Assembly (NCBI RefSeq): GCF_003308995.1
Contig: NZ_QFFJ01000001.1
Location: 992,001 to 1,056,000, forward strand
Length of the DNA stretch: 64,000 nt
Direction of reading: 5' to 3'
DNA from: Chitinophaga flava
Lineage (GTDB): Bacteria > Bacteroidota > Bacteroidia > Chitinophagales > Chitinophagaceae
The notes under the pieces were generated by a model that was not told the origin of the DNA, did no database searches, and was given only the letters and a program-made list of their open reading frames with translations. Both the position numbers and the translations under genes were made by a program. How positions within the stretch are numbered: the first letter of the stretch is position 1; every line of letters begins with the position of its first letter. Positions 42,716 through 51,792 of this stretch are shown in pieces.

Positions 42716-45700
42716 TTAGAAGGTCAGGTCGATACCAATTACAGCAGCGCGCGGATTGGGCAGATTGGTAGAAACGATACCTGTATTGGACACAGCTTCC
42801 GGATCAAAGCCCTTGTATTTGGTGATGGTAAACACATTTTCCATCGAAGCATATACGCGTACCTGGTTGATTTTTGCTTTCTGCAACACAGCCGCCGGTA
42901 CTACATAAGCGAGGGAAATATTACGCAGTCGCATATACGAAGCATCGGTAATAAACTGCGTGGATGGTTTACTGTTCCAGTCAGCTGTCTGGCCCGCTCC
43001 ATGCACACCTGTAATAGCTCTGGGTACATCAGATACATCACCCGGTTTTTTCCAGCGGTTGGCCAGATTATCAAATTTATTAGGCATCGCGCCGGTATAA
43101 TCCAGGCTGTAGTTGCGTAGCGTCTGTTCATAATAGTCATATACCTTGTTGCCCACCACATAGGTAAACAGGGCATCCAGCGTAAAACGTTTATACGACA
43201 GCGTGAGGGTGGTACCTCCTGTAAAAGTGGGTAGTGCAATCGGAACAGATACATAGTCGTTGGAATCCCATCTACCGTCTTTGTTGCGGTCAGTATAAAT
43301 CATATCACCTGTTTGAGGATCTACACCCTGCGATTCAAACAGCATCACGGAACCTACCGGCTGTCCTACTTTAGATCTGGACTGAGGACCGCCAAACACC
43401 AGCGCTCCGAAAAGAGCGGTGGAGTCTTTCATAGACAGGATCTTGTTGCGGTTGATGTTCATATTGGTGCTCACTCTCCAGCCAATGGTAGCGCCCTGGC
43501 GGCTGCTTACGGCCAGCTGCAGGTCCACGCCGTAGTTGCGGATGCTGCCGATGTTATCAGGCATATTACCGGCGCCATAGATCCAGGACACATCGTTGCT
43601 GGTCATCAGTCCGTCGGTAGTTTTATTGTAATAATCGGCGGTGAAAGTGATGCGGTTATTCAGCAAAGCCACATCCACACCAGCATCCAGCTGTTTGGTT
43701 CGCTCCCAGCGGATACTGGGATTGCCCACTATCGTATTCAGGATCAGTGCCTGATTGCCCACATAGGAAGTAGCTTTCATCAGGTTACGTGAGTCGAAGT
43801 ATCCCAGCGGACGCATATTGCCGCTCATACCATAACTGGTGCGCAGTTTCAGCTGATTGACAACTTTCACATCACTCAAAAAACTTTCTCTGGACATATC
43901 CCAGCCGGCAGAAACAGAAGGGAACCAGCTGTAACGGTTATCTTTCGCCAGCTTGGAAGAGCCATCACGGCGGATGGAAGCATTCAGCAGGTATTTACCC
44001 TCCCAATCCAAACCTGTACGAAAAAAATAAGCGTCTGATATTTCCCTGTTATTGGTATTCATACTGCCGATATTGGCAGTACTGCCATAAGTAGCAGCAG
44101 CGCCACCGCCGGTGATATTGTCAATTTTGGGGAAACCATACAGCTCATAACCAAAAGAATTCAGTTCATTACTGTAATAGGTATAACCCAGCGTGGCATT
44201 GATACCCAGCTTGCTGATTCTTTTATTGTAGGTAAAATAGTTATCGAAGTTATAGGAGAAGTTATCAGTACCTGTAGTTTTGAACACACCGTTATTAAAA
44301 TAACCCTGATATCCGGTAGGTGGCATAAAGTTAATGCTCAGTCCATTGTATTTGGTAGCGTTGAAAGCAGAGCGGAAAGATAACTCCTTCATTAACTGAA
44401 GGTCAGCTGAAAGGCTTCCCAGGTATATGTTTGTTTTGTTTTTGTTTTTATTGTCCATCATAGCGCCCAGCGGATGTTGCTGAATGCCGATATAATAACC
44501 CAGCATGCCATCAGGCAGGATGATAGGATCTTCCGGTGTATCAGGACGTGCACTCATCGCAGCAATGATAGGATTAGACATGTCTTTGTTGACACCTTGT
44601 GTTATATTGATGTTGCCGTTTACTTTCAGCCAGTTGTTCACCTGCTGGGTCACGTCCAGACGGCCGGTGATACGTTCATATCTTCCGGAACCCATGGAAG
44701 CTGTTTCAGCATAGCGGCCGAGTGACATATAATAGTTGTTTCTATCGCCACCACCGCTCATACTGGCCTGCAGATTATTTACAGGCGCATTTTTATGTTT
44801 GATCCTGTCCAGCCAGTCGATGCTGCGGTCGGCCACATTAAAGCCTGCCAGCTGGTTTTTCAGCACGGTCTTTTCATCGTTCAGCTGTTTGATCTGTCCG
44901 GCGGTGAGATTACCGGGATTAGCCAGTTTGTTATCAATATCACCGATACGGTTGTTACGTGAATCATCGAAAGCACTGGCATATTCCGCGGTGTTCATCA
45001 TATGACGGGAAGTAGGCACATTATTCACACCGGTGTACATATTCACATTCAGTGTGGGTTTGCTGTTGGCCCTTCCTTTTTTGGTAGTGATGATGATCAC
45101 GCCGGTAGATCCTCTGGCGCCATAGATAGCTGCGGACGCAGCATCTTTCAGCACTTCCACGGATTCTATGTCCTGGGGATTGATACTGTTGATAGAGATG
45201 GTGTTACCATCTACCACCAGTCCGTCGATCACGATGAGCGGGTTGGTAGCTACCGCGCTCACTGACTGCGCGCCCCGTATCATAATGCTGGCCGCATTGC
45301 CGGGAGTACCTTCACGGGAAGCGATGTATACGCCCGGAACCCTTCCCTGCAAGGCTTTTCCGAAGTCACTGGCAATGTTTTTCTCTGCCGTCAGCTCTGT
45401 ACTTTTCACCGTTGAAATAGAATTCGTCACATTACGTTTCTGTTGGGTACCATAGCCTACTACCACTGCTTCCTTCATATCCATCAATCTAATCTGCATC
45501 AATATCGGCCCTGCCTGTATCAATTTGGCGGCGATCGTTACATTTTCAAATCCTACGGAAGAGATCTGCAACTGTGCATTGGCTGGCACATCGATCTGAA
45601 ACTCTCCTTTTTCGTTGGTGGTCACACCCGTGGTTTTTCCCACTACTTTAACGGTCGCTCCCGGGACCGGTTGCCGGGAGGTGGCATCCTTCACCGTCCC

Positions 45701-45772
45701 TTTTAACACCTGTTGCGCATAGGCGGATACACCGGACATGCATAAAAGGATAAATAACACAGACTTTCTCAT
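42716..45772 (-). CDS. SusC/RagA TonB-dependent receptor (no STN domain)
   Basis: A 1018-residue outer-membrane transporter. The signal peptide MRKSVLFILLCMSGVSAYAQ leads to a CarboxypepD_reg-like domain (VKDATSRQPVPGATVKVVGK), the TonB-box region (KEAVVVGYGTQQKRNVTNSI), the plug (PLIVIDGLVVDGN, DIESVEVLKDAASAAIYGAR) and a barrel ending AAVIGIDLTF. There is no STN domain, so unlike the neighbouring receptor it should not signal through FecR. The frame is open upstream to 46057, but homology and signal peptide start at 45772. The divergent LytTR two-component operon begins 311 bases away and may control this operon. Confidence 0.94.
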   Translation of the reverse strand: MRKSVLFILLCMSGVSAYAQQVLKGTVKDATSRQPVPGATVKVVGKTTGVTTNEKGEFQIDVPANAQLQISSVGFENVTIAAKLIQAGPILMQIRLMDMKEAVVVGYGTQQKRNVTNSISTVKSTELTAEKNIASDFGKALQGRVPGVYIASREGTPGNAASIMIRGAQSVSAVATNPLIVIDGLVVDGNTISINSINPQDIESVEVLKDAASAAIYGARGSTGVIIITTKKGRANSKPTLNVNMYTGVNNVPTSRHMMNTAEYASAFDDSRNNRIGDIDNKLANPGNLTAGQIKQLNDEKTVLKNQLAGFNVADRSIDWLDRIKHKNAPVNNLQASMSGGGDRNNYYMSLGRYAETASMGSGRYERITGRLDVTQQVNNWLKVNGNINITQGVNKDMSNPIIAAMSARPDTPEDPIILPDGMLGYYIGIQQHPLGAMMDNKNKNKTNIYLGSLSADLQLMKELSFRSAFNATKYNGLSINFMPPTGYQGYFNNGVFKTTGTDNFSYNFDNYFTYNKRISKLGINATLGYTYYSNELNSFGYELYGFPKIDNITGGGAAATYGSTANIGSMNTNNREISDAYFFRTGLDWEGKYLLNASIRRDGSSKLAKDNRYSWFPSVSAGWDMSRESFLSDVKVVNQLKLRTSYGMSGNMRPLGYFDSRNLMKATSYVGNQALILNTIVGNPSIRWERTKQLDAGVDVALLNNRITFTADYYNKTTDGLMTSNDVSWIYGAGNMPDNIGSIRNYGVDLQLAVSSRQGATIGWRVSTNMNINRNKILSMKDSTALFGALVFGGPQSRSKVGQPVGSVMLFESQGVDPQTGDMIYTDRNKDGRWDSNDYVSVPIALPTFTGGTTLTLSYKRFTLDALFTYVVGNKVYDYYEQTLRNYSLDYTGAMPNKFDNLANRWKKPGDVSDVPRAITGVHGAGQTADWNSKPSTQFITDASYMRLRNISLAYVVPAAVLQKAKINQVRVYASMENVFTITKYKGFDPEAVSNTGIVSTNLPNPRAAVIGIDLTF

Positions 45773-46083
45773 ACTAATGGTTGGTTGGTTGATTTTTACG
45801 ATGGTTACTGTATTGTCCTCCGATAATATTGCCAAAATAGGGATCGCACTATATTTCACTCCGGATAATGGACATACCAGGCACGTAAATGTATATTCCC
45901 GCCTTTTACAGGGATGAACCACTTCCCGGGCCAACGACATCATTTCAGCCAGCAGTAAGGATTTAACAGGTATCAACGTTCTTTTTAAAAGTACCAACCG
46001 GCACTTTACAGGGATGAAAAAAATAGCTTTCACTTTATGCAGAAAAAAAACAGGCATATACTATCTTCAGCACCGGTTAACAT
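45773..46083. promoter_or_regulatory. Divergent control region with 14-bp direct repeat
   Basis: The 311 bases between the SusC operon and the LytTR operon contain TTTACAGGGATGAA at 45905-45918 and again at 46005-46018, exactly 100 bp apart and in the same orientation. A weaker relative, TTTAACAGGTATCAA, starts at 45962. Spacing close to ten helical turns fits a regulator that loops DNA or binds as separated dimers. Binding by the adjacent LytTR protein is inference. Confidence 0.5.
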
Positions 46084-47043
46084 ATGCGACACAATAAACC
46101 ATACCGGTATTTTACTCACCTCGCTGTCTGGATGGCATTAATATTACTCTATGCCTACCCGATGATCAAGTTCAACATGCGCTCTGCCTTTGGACTGAAG
46201 CTGGTGCTGGTACAGCAGGTACTGTATGGCTTTATCAACTTTCAGTTGTTTTTCGTACTGGCGTTTGTGTTATTACCCAAACCCATCAGGAAGCGGCAGC
46301 CGGTACAGGTGATAGCACGGGTGTTTACAGCGGTATTTGCATTTGCAATCATTAAATATGCCATCGGGTATTTTTTCTTTCCCGACCAGGTGTTGGTAAA
46401 GCTTTACTCCTTTGTAGGAAAGAAGAACCAGTACATGAGTTTCTTCAATTATTTTCTTACGGCCACAAAAACCGGTCTGGGCGTGGCTATTCTTGCTTAC
46501 AGCTATAGGCTGTTGTTACAACGTCAACATACAGGGCCACAGGACCGCCTGCTGGCCAGCGCCGCAGCAGCCGCACGGACCCGGTATATACGCATGCAGG
46601 AAAATTCACGCCTTCTGCTACACAACCTGCAACAACTCACGCCTATCCTGGAAGATGAACAACGACGCGACAAAGAAGGCGTAAAAGCCATCCTGCTGCT
46701 ATCAGACCTCCTGCGATATATGTTGTATGATAAAGCACTGGAGAAAGAAAGAGTCAGCCTCTGGAAAGAACTGCTCAATTTTGAACGATATATGGAACTG
46801 CGTAACCTGTGTAATCCAGACCAGCAGCTGGAATTATCCATCATCGGAGAAACACAGCAGGGCACACTCGAAGCATTACTGCTACAACATACTACCGAAA
46901 CCGCTCTTCAACAAATCAAAGATACCAGCGGACCTTTGGTGGTTCGCCTTCAGATACAGCAAGACACCTTAACGCTCTCACTGCAATCTTTTTATGCCTG
47001 TCACGCAGCTTATCAAATAAAACGATATCCCGAGTATGCATAA
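46084..47043 (+). CDS. Degenerate LytS-type sensor kinase (predicted pseudo-kinase)
   Basis: A 319-residue membrane protein with four hydrophobic helices (residues 13-145) and a cytosolic His_kinase-like domain. Aligning with the kinase encoded next to it, the phospho-acceptor segment MQLNSHFLINSLN is here MQENSRLLLHNLQ, so the His is Arg176. The ATP-binding N-box PFVENAFKHG is replaced by HTTETALQQI, losing the Asn, and the protein ends soon after, without the GGIGL-type G-box. The dimerisation helices (LLLSDLLRYMLYDKALEKER, LWKELLNFERYMELRNL) are kept. It probably acts as a partner or sensor for the active kinase; the genes overlap by 8 bases. Confidence 0.8.
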   Translation: MRHNKPYRYFTHLAVWMALILLYAYPMIKFNMRSAFGLKLVLVQQVLYGFINFQLFFVLAFVLLPKPIRKRQPVQVIARVFTAVFAFAIIKYAIGYFFFPDQVLVKLYSFVGKKNQYMSFFNYFLTATKTGLGVAILAYSYRLLLQRQHTGPQDRLLASAAAAARTRYIRMQENSRLLLHNLQQLTPILEDEQRRDKEGVKAILLLSDLLRYMLYDKALEKERVSLWKELLNFERYMELRNLCNPDQQLELSIIGETQQGTLEALLLQHTTETALQQIKDTSGPLVVRLQIQQDTLTLSLQSFYACHAAYQIKRYPEYA

Positions 47044-48097
47044 TATCCGTCAACATATCCGGGAATTTATATTGCTGCTGCTGGGCTGGCTCCTGCTGGT
47101 ATATAGCAGCAATCTGATGACGCTTACCCGTTTCAACGAAAAAAGCATACGCACGGTACATATCAACAGTGGTGCACTGGGCCTGATCAATTTCCTGCTG
47201 TTCTACGGCTGCCTGCGCTGGATAGCCACACCGTTCTTTGAAAAGCGGCACCGGACGCGGCGGCTGGTGTCTGTATTGTTCATTATCCCGGCATTTACAC
47301 TGCTGAAATACGGTTTCGTAAAACTCTTTTTTGAACAGGACCTTCTATATAGAGGACATCAGATTGTCAACCGGCAGAAAGTACACGTATATACTTCCCT
47401 GGGAGAATACTTTATCAGCGCACTCTGGAACAATGTGATCATTGTGATCGCTGCATTTTCCTTCCGGCTTTTTGTTTTATGGTTACAGGAAGAAAAAAGA
47501 AGGGCGGCTTTGCAGCAACAGCAAATACAGGCTGAATCAGGATTTCTGAAGATGCAACTCAATTCTCATTTTCTGATCAACAGTTTAAACAGCATCTATT
47601 CGCTGGCATTAATGGGTTCTCCGGAAGTAGTGCGGGCCAATAAAACCCTCACTCACCTGCTGTCTTATATGGTGCATCAGCCTTCCGATATTTCCTACCG
47701 CGCCCCTATCAGAGAAGAAATCAGTTATCTGCAGGACTTCGTTACGCTACAACGGTTGCGTACCGGATATAACGAAGGCATTGTTTTCAGTTTGCCGGCG
47801 ATACTGCCCGACAAGGCCATCGCTCCGCTGTTACTGGTACCTTTTGTGGAAAATGCCTTCAAACACGGTGTCAGCAACCGTCCGGGCAAACCGGTGACCA
47901 TCACCATAGTTTGTGACGAACAACAGCTGTCATTCAGTGTACATAACTATATCTCCGGCCAGCAACGCGACAAAACCGGAGGCATAGGTCTTGACAATGT
48001 CCGGAAACGCTTACAGCTGCTGTATCCTGGCCGGCATCAACTCGACATCCGAGATACAGGGAAAGAATATTTTATTAATTTAGCGATCAACTGGTAA
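47036..48097 (+). CDS. LytS/YehU-type sensor histidine kinase
   Basis: A 353-residue membrane kinase: four membrane helices (residues 10-150), a short coiled segment (LQEEKRRAALQQQQIQAESG), the His_kinase domain with phospho-acceptor His178 (MQLNSHFLINSLNSIYSLAL), and an ATPase domain with N-box LVPFVENAFKHG (Asn273) and G-box KTGGIGLDNVRKRLQLLYPG. All key residues are intact. It overlaps the pseudo-kinase start by 8 bases and precedes the response regulator by 4 bases, so the three are translated from one message. The stimulus is unknown. Confidence 0.92.
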   Translation: MHNIRQHIREFILLLLGWLLLVYSSNLMTLTRFNEKSIRTVHINSGALGLINFLLFYGCLRWIATPFFEKRHRTRRLVSVLFIIPAFTLLKYGFVKLFFEQDLLYRGHQIVNRQKVHVYTSLGEYFISALWNNVIIVIAAFSFRLFVLWLQEEKRRAALQQQQIQAESGFLKMQLNSHFLINSLNSIYSLALMGSPEVVRANKTLTHLLSYMVHQPSDISYRAPIREEISYLQDFVTLQRLRTGYNEGIVFSLPAILPDKAIAPLLLVPFVENAFKHGVSNRPGKPVTITIVCDEQQLSFSVHNYISGQQRDKTGGIGLDNVRKRLQLLYPGRHQLDIRDTGKEYFINLAINW

Positions 48098-48101
48098 GGA
48101 T

Positions 48102-48797
48102 ATGGGAGTAAAGTGTATCGTGGTAGATGATGAACCACTCGCAGCACAGGTATTGGTATCGTTTATTCATAAAACGCCAGACCTGCAGCTGGTAAAGGTT
48201 TTCCATAATCCGATGGAAGCCCTCGGCTTTATAAAGCAGGAGAAGATAGATCTTATTTTTCTGGATATACAGATGCAGGAACTGAGCGGGCTGGAGCTAA
48301 TGCAGCTGGCACCTCCGGGTGTGCAGGTGGTACTGGTATCTGCCTACGATGAATATGCCGTAGAAGGATTTGACCGCGAGGCCATCGACTATCTGCTGAA
48401 ACCTGTGTCATTCGAACGGTTTGCCAGGGCTGTGCAACGGGTACTGGCCAGAAGCTCCGTCACCGTTTCACAGCCTTCCGGCACCGATTATATTTTTGTG
48501 CGTACCGATAAACGTATCGTACGTGTAGATGTAAAAGACATCCTTTTTGTGGAAGCACTCCGCAACTACGTGGCCATCCAGACGCCCAAACAAAAGATAC
48601 TGACCTTACAGAACCTTCGCAGCTTTGAAGATATACTGGCGCCCTTCCGCTTTTTACGGGTACATAAATCCTATATTATCTCACTGGATAAAATAGACAG
48701 TATCGAAAAACAGCGCATCTTTACCGGGCCGCACTGTGTGCCCATCGGCGATGCCTACCTGAAACAATTCATGGAAGCGATCAATATGCCGAGATAA
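48102..48797 (+). CDS. LytTR-family response regulator
   Basis: A 231-residue cytosolic regulator. The receiver domain has the acidic pocket VVDDEP, phospho-acceptor Asp55 in LIFLDIQMQELSG, VSAYDEYA and LLKPVSFERF (conserved Lys). The C-terminal LytTR DNA-binding domain shows YIFVRTDKRIVRVDVKDILF, VEALRNYVAIQT, LRSFEDIL and FLRVHKSYIISLDKID. Partner of the kinase just upstream. LytTR proteins bind direct repeats, and the intergenic region upstream of the operon contains one. Confidence 0.93.
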   Translation: MGVKCIVVDDEPLAAQVLVSFIHKTPDLQLVKVFHNPMEALGFIKQEKIDLIFLDIQMQELSGLELMQLAPPGVQVVLVSAYDEYAVEGFDREAIDYLLKPVSFERFARAVQRVLARSSVTVSQPSGTDYIFVRTDKRIVRVDVKDILFVEALRNYVAIQTPKQKILTLQNLRSFEDILAPFRFLRVHKSYIISLDKIDSIEKQRIFTGPHCVPIGDAYLKQFMEAINMPR

Positions 48798-48798
48798 C

Positions 48799-49392
48799 TT
48801 AGCTCTGCTTTCTCACATATTTTGTGAGAATCACGATCAGCTGTCCTTCTATCTTACCTTCTATCTGTTCGGTATTGTCTTCCACCAGTCGTATGTTTTT
48901 AACAACGGTGCCCATTTTGGCATTCAGCGTGGAGCCTTTTACGTCCAGTGATTTGATGAGGGTAACGCTGTCGCCGTTCTGCAATACGTTGCCATTGCAG
49001 TCTTTGTGCAGCTCTACGGCATCATCATTATCATGATCGCCGGTAGCCTGTGCCCATGCCAGTGTTTCCTCGTCGAGGAACATCATGTCGAGGCTTTCCA
49101 TGGCCCAGCTTTCACTTTTGAGGCGGTGCAGCATACGCCAGGCTACCACCTGTACGCCGGGTACTTCGCTCCACATAGCCGTGGTCAGGCAGTTCCAGTG
49201 TTTACTGTCCAGCTCTGCCTTCCGGTCTACCTGCGCACGGCAGGTATCACAGATCAGGATTGTGCTGTCAGGGCCATCGCCGGAACGAGGGGCCACATCA
49301 TACATTTTCAGGGTCTCCTCTGCTCCGCAGAGTTCACATTTGTTGTCGCTTCTTTGCTGTAATTGTTCTTCCAGTTTCATTTTTTCGCTCAT
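48799..49392 (-). CDS. PhnA/YjdM-like zinc-ribbon protein
   Basis: A 197-residue cytosolic protein. An N-terminal zinc ribbon (CELCG and ICDTCRAQ, about residues 17-50) is joined through a helical segment (LTTAMWSEVPGVQVVAWRML) to the typical C-terminal PhnA domain: DCNGNVLQNGDSVTLIKSLD, VKGSTLNAKMGTVVKNIRLV, GQLIVILTKYVRK. Despite the name, YjdM/PhnA is not a phosphonoacetate hydrolase by sequence, and its role is unclear. ATG 49392 was chosen over ATG 49407, which sits inside the promoter box. It is convergent with the LytTR gene (stops one base apart). Confidence 0.87.
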   Translation of the reverse strand: MSEKMKLEEQLQQRSDNKCELCGAEETLKMYDVAPRSGDGPDSTILICDTCRAQVDRKAELDSKHWNCLTTAMWSEVPGVQVVAWRMLHRLKSESWAMESLDMMFLDEETLAWAQATGDHDNDDAVELHKDCNGNVLQNGDSVTLIKSLDVKGSTLNAKMGTVVKNIRLVEDNTEQIEGKIEGQLIVILTKYVRKQS

Positions 49393-49404
49393 TAAAAATG
49401 CGCG

Positions 49405-49412
49405 CAAAGATA
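49405..49412 (-). promoter_or_regulatory. Putative -7 box of the PhnA-like gene
   Basis: Minus-strand TATCTTTG, an exact TAnnTTTG match, 12 bases upstream of the ATG at 49392, predicting a very short leader. Confidence 0.5.
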
Positions 49413-49830
49413 CTAATTTTTACGGGGACAGCCTTTTACTACTGCTTTTTACCGGATACATGCTGTAAAATATCTCCCACTCTGTTTCACTGTTACTGCC
49501 GGATGAGTAGGGGTTTCCGCACTTATCGGCCCTATGGCAGGGCTTCAGCAGGCATATGGCAGGTGGCGTAGTCTTTGGTCTGTATATTCCAGAATGGGAA
49601 CCTGAAGAAGAACAAGAGGAAGAGTCAGGCCAGACCTGACCGCTGCTAACTAACCCGTTGAATTCATAGCCATTAAAAGCGCCTTACCATGCGATCAACT
49701 ATAGCCTGCAAAAAGTTACTTTTTATTAGTACCAGGTTGACCATTTTTCCATATTGGCTAATATCCGCCGGCATACGGGAAGAAGCGGAAACATGTTTTC
49801 CGTTTTTTCCTTACCGGCAAAAAACGGTAC
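49413..49830. other. 418-bp region without recognised gene
   Basis: Short open frames exist on the plus strand but none has a recognisable family, a signal peptide or a ribosome-binding site. A run of GAA/GAG codon-like sequence near 49600 (GAAGAAGAACAAGAGGAAGA) might be the residue of a decayed gene. I see nothing else. Confidence 0.4.
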
Positions 49831-50127
49831 TCAGACTTTACCAAAAGCTTCCCTTAGCTCATCCTTCGCTGCTTCCAGCACCTGTCGCTGTTTTTCAGGA
49901 AGATTTTTTCCCGCCCTGTTGATATAAAAATTTAACATAGACATAGCAGATTGGAAAGGGGTGCCTTTGCGCCGCTTGCTGCGCAAGGCAGAACGTTTTA
50001 GGGAGGCTGCGATCGCCGCAGGATTTTCGGAAGTAAATATCCTTTCTTCCAGGTCAAGGGCATTACTGTGGCTTGTCACCGCGGCAGACCATTTCCCAGG
50101 CTGCGCATCCTTTTTCTTTGTTTTCAT
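49831..50127 (-). CDS. DUF3175 protein
   Basis: A 98-residue basic, soluble protein. The pattern KWSAAVTSHSNALDLEERIF, AIAASLKRSALRSKRRKGTP, QSAMSMLNFYINRAGKNLPE and VLEAAKDELREAFGK is that of DUF3175, a small family of unknown function common in soil Proteobacteria and Bacteroidota. It is rich in Lys/Arg and may bind nucleic acid, but this is only a guess. Upstream lies an imperfect hairpin (50131-50152). The gene shares orientation with the next upstream gene, 52 bases apart. Confidence 0.8.
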   Translation of the reverse strand: MKTKKKDAQPGKWSAAVTSHSNALDLEERIFTSENPAAIAASLKRSALRSKRRKGTPFQSAMSMLNFYINRAGKNLPEKQRQVLEAAKDELREAFGKV

Positions 50128-50179
50128 ACAAGCACGGTTTAATAACTGTGCTCAAAAAAAATGCCCCTGTCTCCGGCCT

Positions 50180-50599
50180 TTATGAATTCTTTGGTACCAA
50201 CGGTACCATACAACGTACAGTGGTATCTTCCAGGTACATCTCCAGGCAGTAGCCGTTTTTATCCAGGTCGGGATGTGCCAGCAGCTGCTGAAAAATTTCT
50301 CCGATCAGCCGGCCGTTGCCCTCCTGGCTTTTCAGGAGTTCACTCATATATTCACCTTTATGGATGGTAAAAACAGGACAGCCGTACTGGCTGGCTTCTC
50401 CCGGAGCATTCTCCGCCACAGCAGCTTTGTAAATGATGCGGCCGCTCCTGTCGGGGTAAGAGATGCCAAAAAAACGCCGGCCATTAAGATCCGGCAACAA
50501 TGCATATAGTTTTTTAAAGGCCTCCAGGATGCCTTCGGGGAAACTGGATGCCTCTACATAAAACACCGGGATGTCTTGTTCCAGGATAAATTTTTCCAT
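50180..50599 (-). CDS. GyrI/effector-binding-like protein (uncertain)
   Basis: A 139-residue soluble protein. KFILEQDIPVFYVEASSFPE, LNGRRFFGISYPDRSGRIIY, KAAVAENAPGEASQYGCPVF and IFQQLLAHPDLDKNGYCLEM resemble the GyrI-like small-molecule-binding fold found as the sensor part of many AraC and MerR regulators, here without a DNA-binding domain. The ATG at 50599 was chosen because the fold begins there; the frame stays open upstream to 50698. Function unknown; stand-alone members may bind hydrophobic toxic compounds. Confidence 0.55.
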   Translation of the reverse strand: MEKFILEQDIPVFYVEASSFPEGILEAFKKLYALLPDLNGRRFFGISYPDRSGRIIYKAAVAENAPGEASQYGCPVFTIHKGEYMSELLKSQEGNGRLIGEIFQQLLAHPDLDKNGYCLEMYLEDTTVRCMVPLVPKNS

Positions 50600-50849
50600 A
50601 ACCCTGCTGTTTTTTACAAACTTACTATATCCGAAGTTCCCGTCATGGGTGGAGTCCGGCATTTCCCGGGAGTAACCAGGACAAAAAAGTCCGGACAATG
50701 CCAGTATCCGCCATTCAGCCGTCCAGATAATTAGCCTTCCGAATATTAAAAAGACTTTTTATCTTTCTGTAATACCAGGATGTAGAGCCCGGCAGTATAC
50801 CCCTTACCCCGTTTATTATTTCACCTGAAAACAAGGCTATATCACGCAT

Positions 50850-51758
50850 ATGACTATACGCATTTTATTATGGGCATGCCTCTGCGGACTGTATGCCAGC
50901 AACTGCCCCGCACAGACAACCGTACATAGTTTTCTGGAAACAATCGATGTGAAGACCGGAAAGAGAACGGTCGTGTATTCCGAGCCCACGCTCTTTGAAG
51001 CCCCCAACTGGTCGAAAGATGGCCGGTATCTTCTCTTCAACAAAAAAGGCCGGTTGTACCGTTACTGGCTAAACGATGGTATCGTAGACGAGCTGCCGCT
51101 GGACAGCAGCCTGTCGGCCAACAATGACCATGGTTTTTCACCGGATGGGCAGCTGGTGGTCATCAGCGGTTACCGTCAAACCACAGGCGGCGGCTCTTTC
51201 CTCTACACCACCCCTGCCGAAGGCGGGCCTTTAAAACCGCTGATCCGGCAGTCGCCTGCCTTCTGGCACGGCTGGAGCCCCGACGGTAAAACACTCGCCT
51301 TTGTAGGCCTGCGCAACGGCGATTTTGATATCTATACCGTGCCAGCCGATGGCGGCACTGAAAAAAGACTCACCCACGAAAAAGGTCTCGACGACGGTCC
51401 CGATTTCTCACCCGATGGCAAATACATCTACTTCAACTCCTTCCGTTCAGGCCGCATGCAAATCTGGCGTATGGATGCCGACGGCCAGGACCCACAGCAG
51501 CTTACCGACGACCATTATGCCAACTGGTTCCCGCATCCCTCCCCCAACGGGAAACTTGTGGTCTTCCTCAGTTTTATGGAAGATCAGCAACAGGAACATC
51601 CCTTCGGAAAAAACGTACAACTTCGTTTACTCGACATGGTTACACAGACCGTTCGTGATTTAACACCTGTTTTCTTTGGCGGACAAGGCACAATCAATGT
51701 ACCTTCGTGGTCACCCGATGGCCGGCACCTCGCTTTTGTGTCCTACCGGGTACAGTAA
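50850..51758 (+). CDS. Secreted TolB-like beta-propeller protein (PD40 repeats)
   Basis: A 302-residue exported protein with leader MTIRILLWACLCGLYASNCP. Six or so WD40-like PD40 blades are visible from the recurring SPDG/SKDG-type tetrad: NWSKDGRYLLF, GFSPDGQLVVISG, GWSPDGKTLAFVG, DFSPDGKYIYFNS, HPSPNGKLVVFLS and SWSPDGRHLAFVS. Such propellers form the N-terminal half of TolB and of DPP-IV-type enzymes, but here no hydrolase domain follows. It lies 34 bases upstream of the GH3 gene and is likely cotranscribed with it, so it may bind the glycoside substrate. Confidence 0.83.
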   Translation: MTIRILLWACLCGLYASNCPAQTTVHSFLETIDVKTGKRTVVYSEPTLFEAPNWSKDGRYLLFNKKGRLYRYWLNDGIVDELPLDSSLSANNDHGFSPDGQLVVISGYRQTTGGGSFLYTTPAEGGPLKPLIRQSPAFWHGWSPDGKTLAFVGLRNGDFDIYTVPADGGTEKRLTHEKGLDDGPDFSPDGKYIYFNSFRSGRMQIWRMDADGQDPQQLTDDHYANWFPHPSPNGKLVVFLSFMEDQQQEHPFGKNVQLRLLDMVTQTVRDLTPVFFGGQGTINVPSWSPDGRHLAFVSYRVQ

Positions 51759-51792
51759 CAGCACCGGGCCAACGAATTTTAAAATACACGAG

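Noticed and set aside
45773..46057. N-terminal extension of the SusC gene at 42716-45772
   Set aside because: The frame is open, but it begins at a non-ATG codon, places the signal peptide internally and covers the regulatory region.
50131..50152. Hairpin AGCACGGTT / AACTGTGCT as a terminator
   Set aside because: The T-run precedes the hairpin in the direction of the minus-strand genes, which is the wrong side for an intrinsic terminator.
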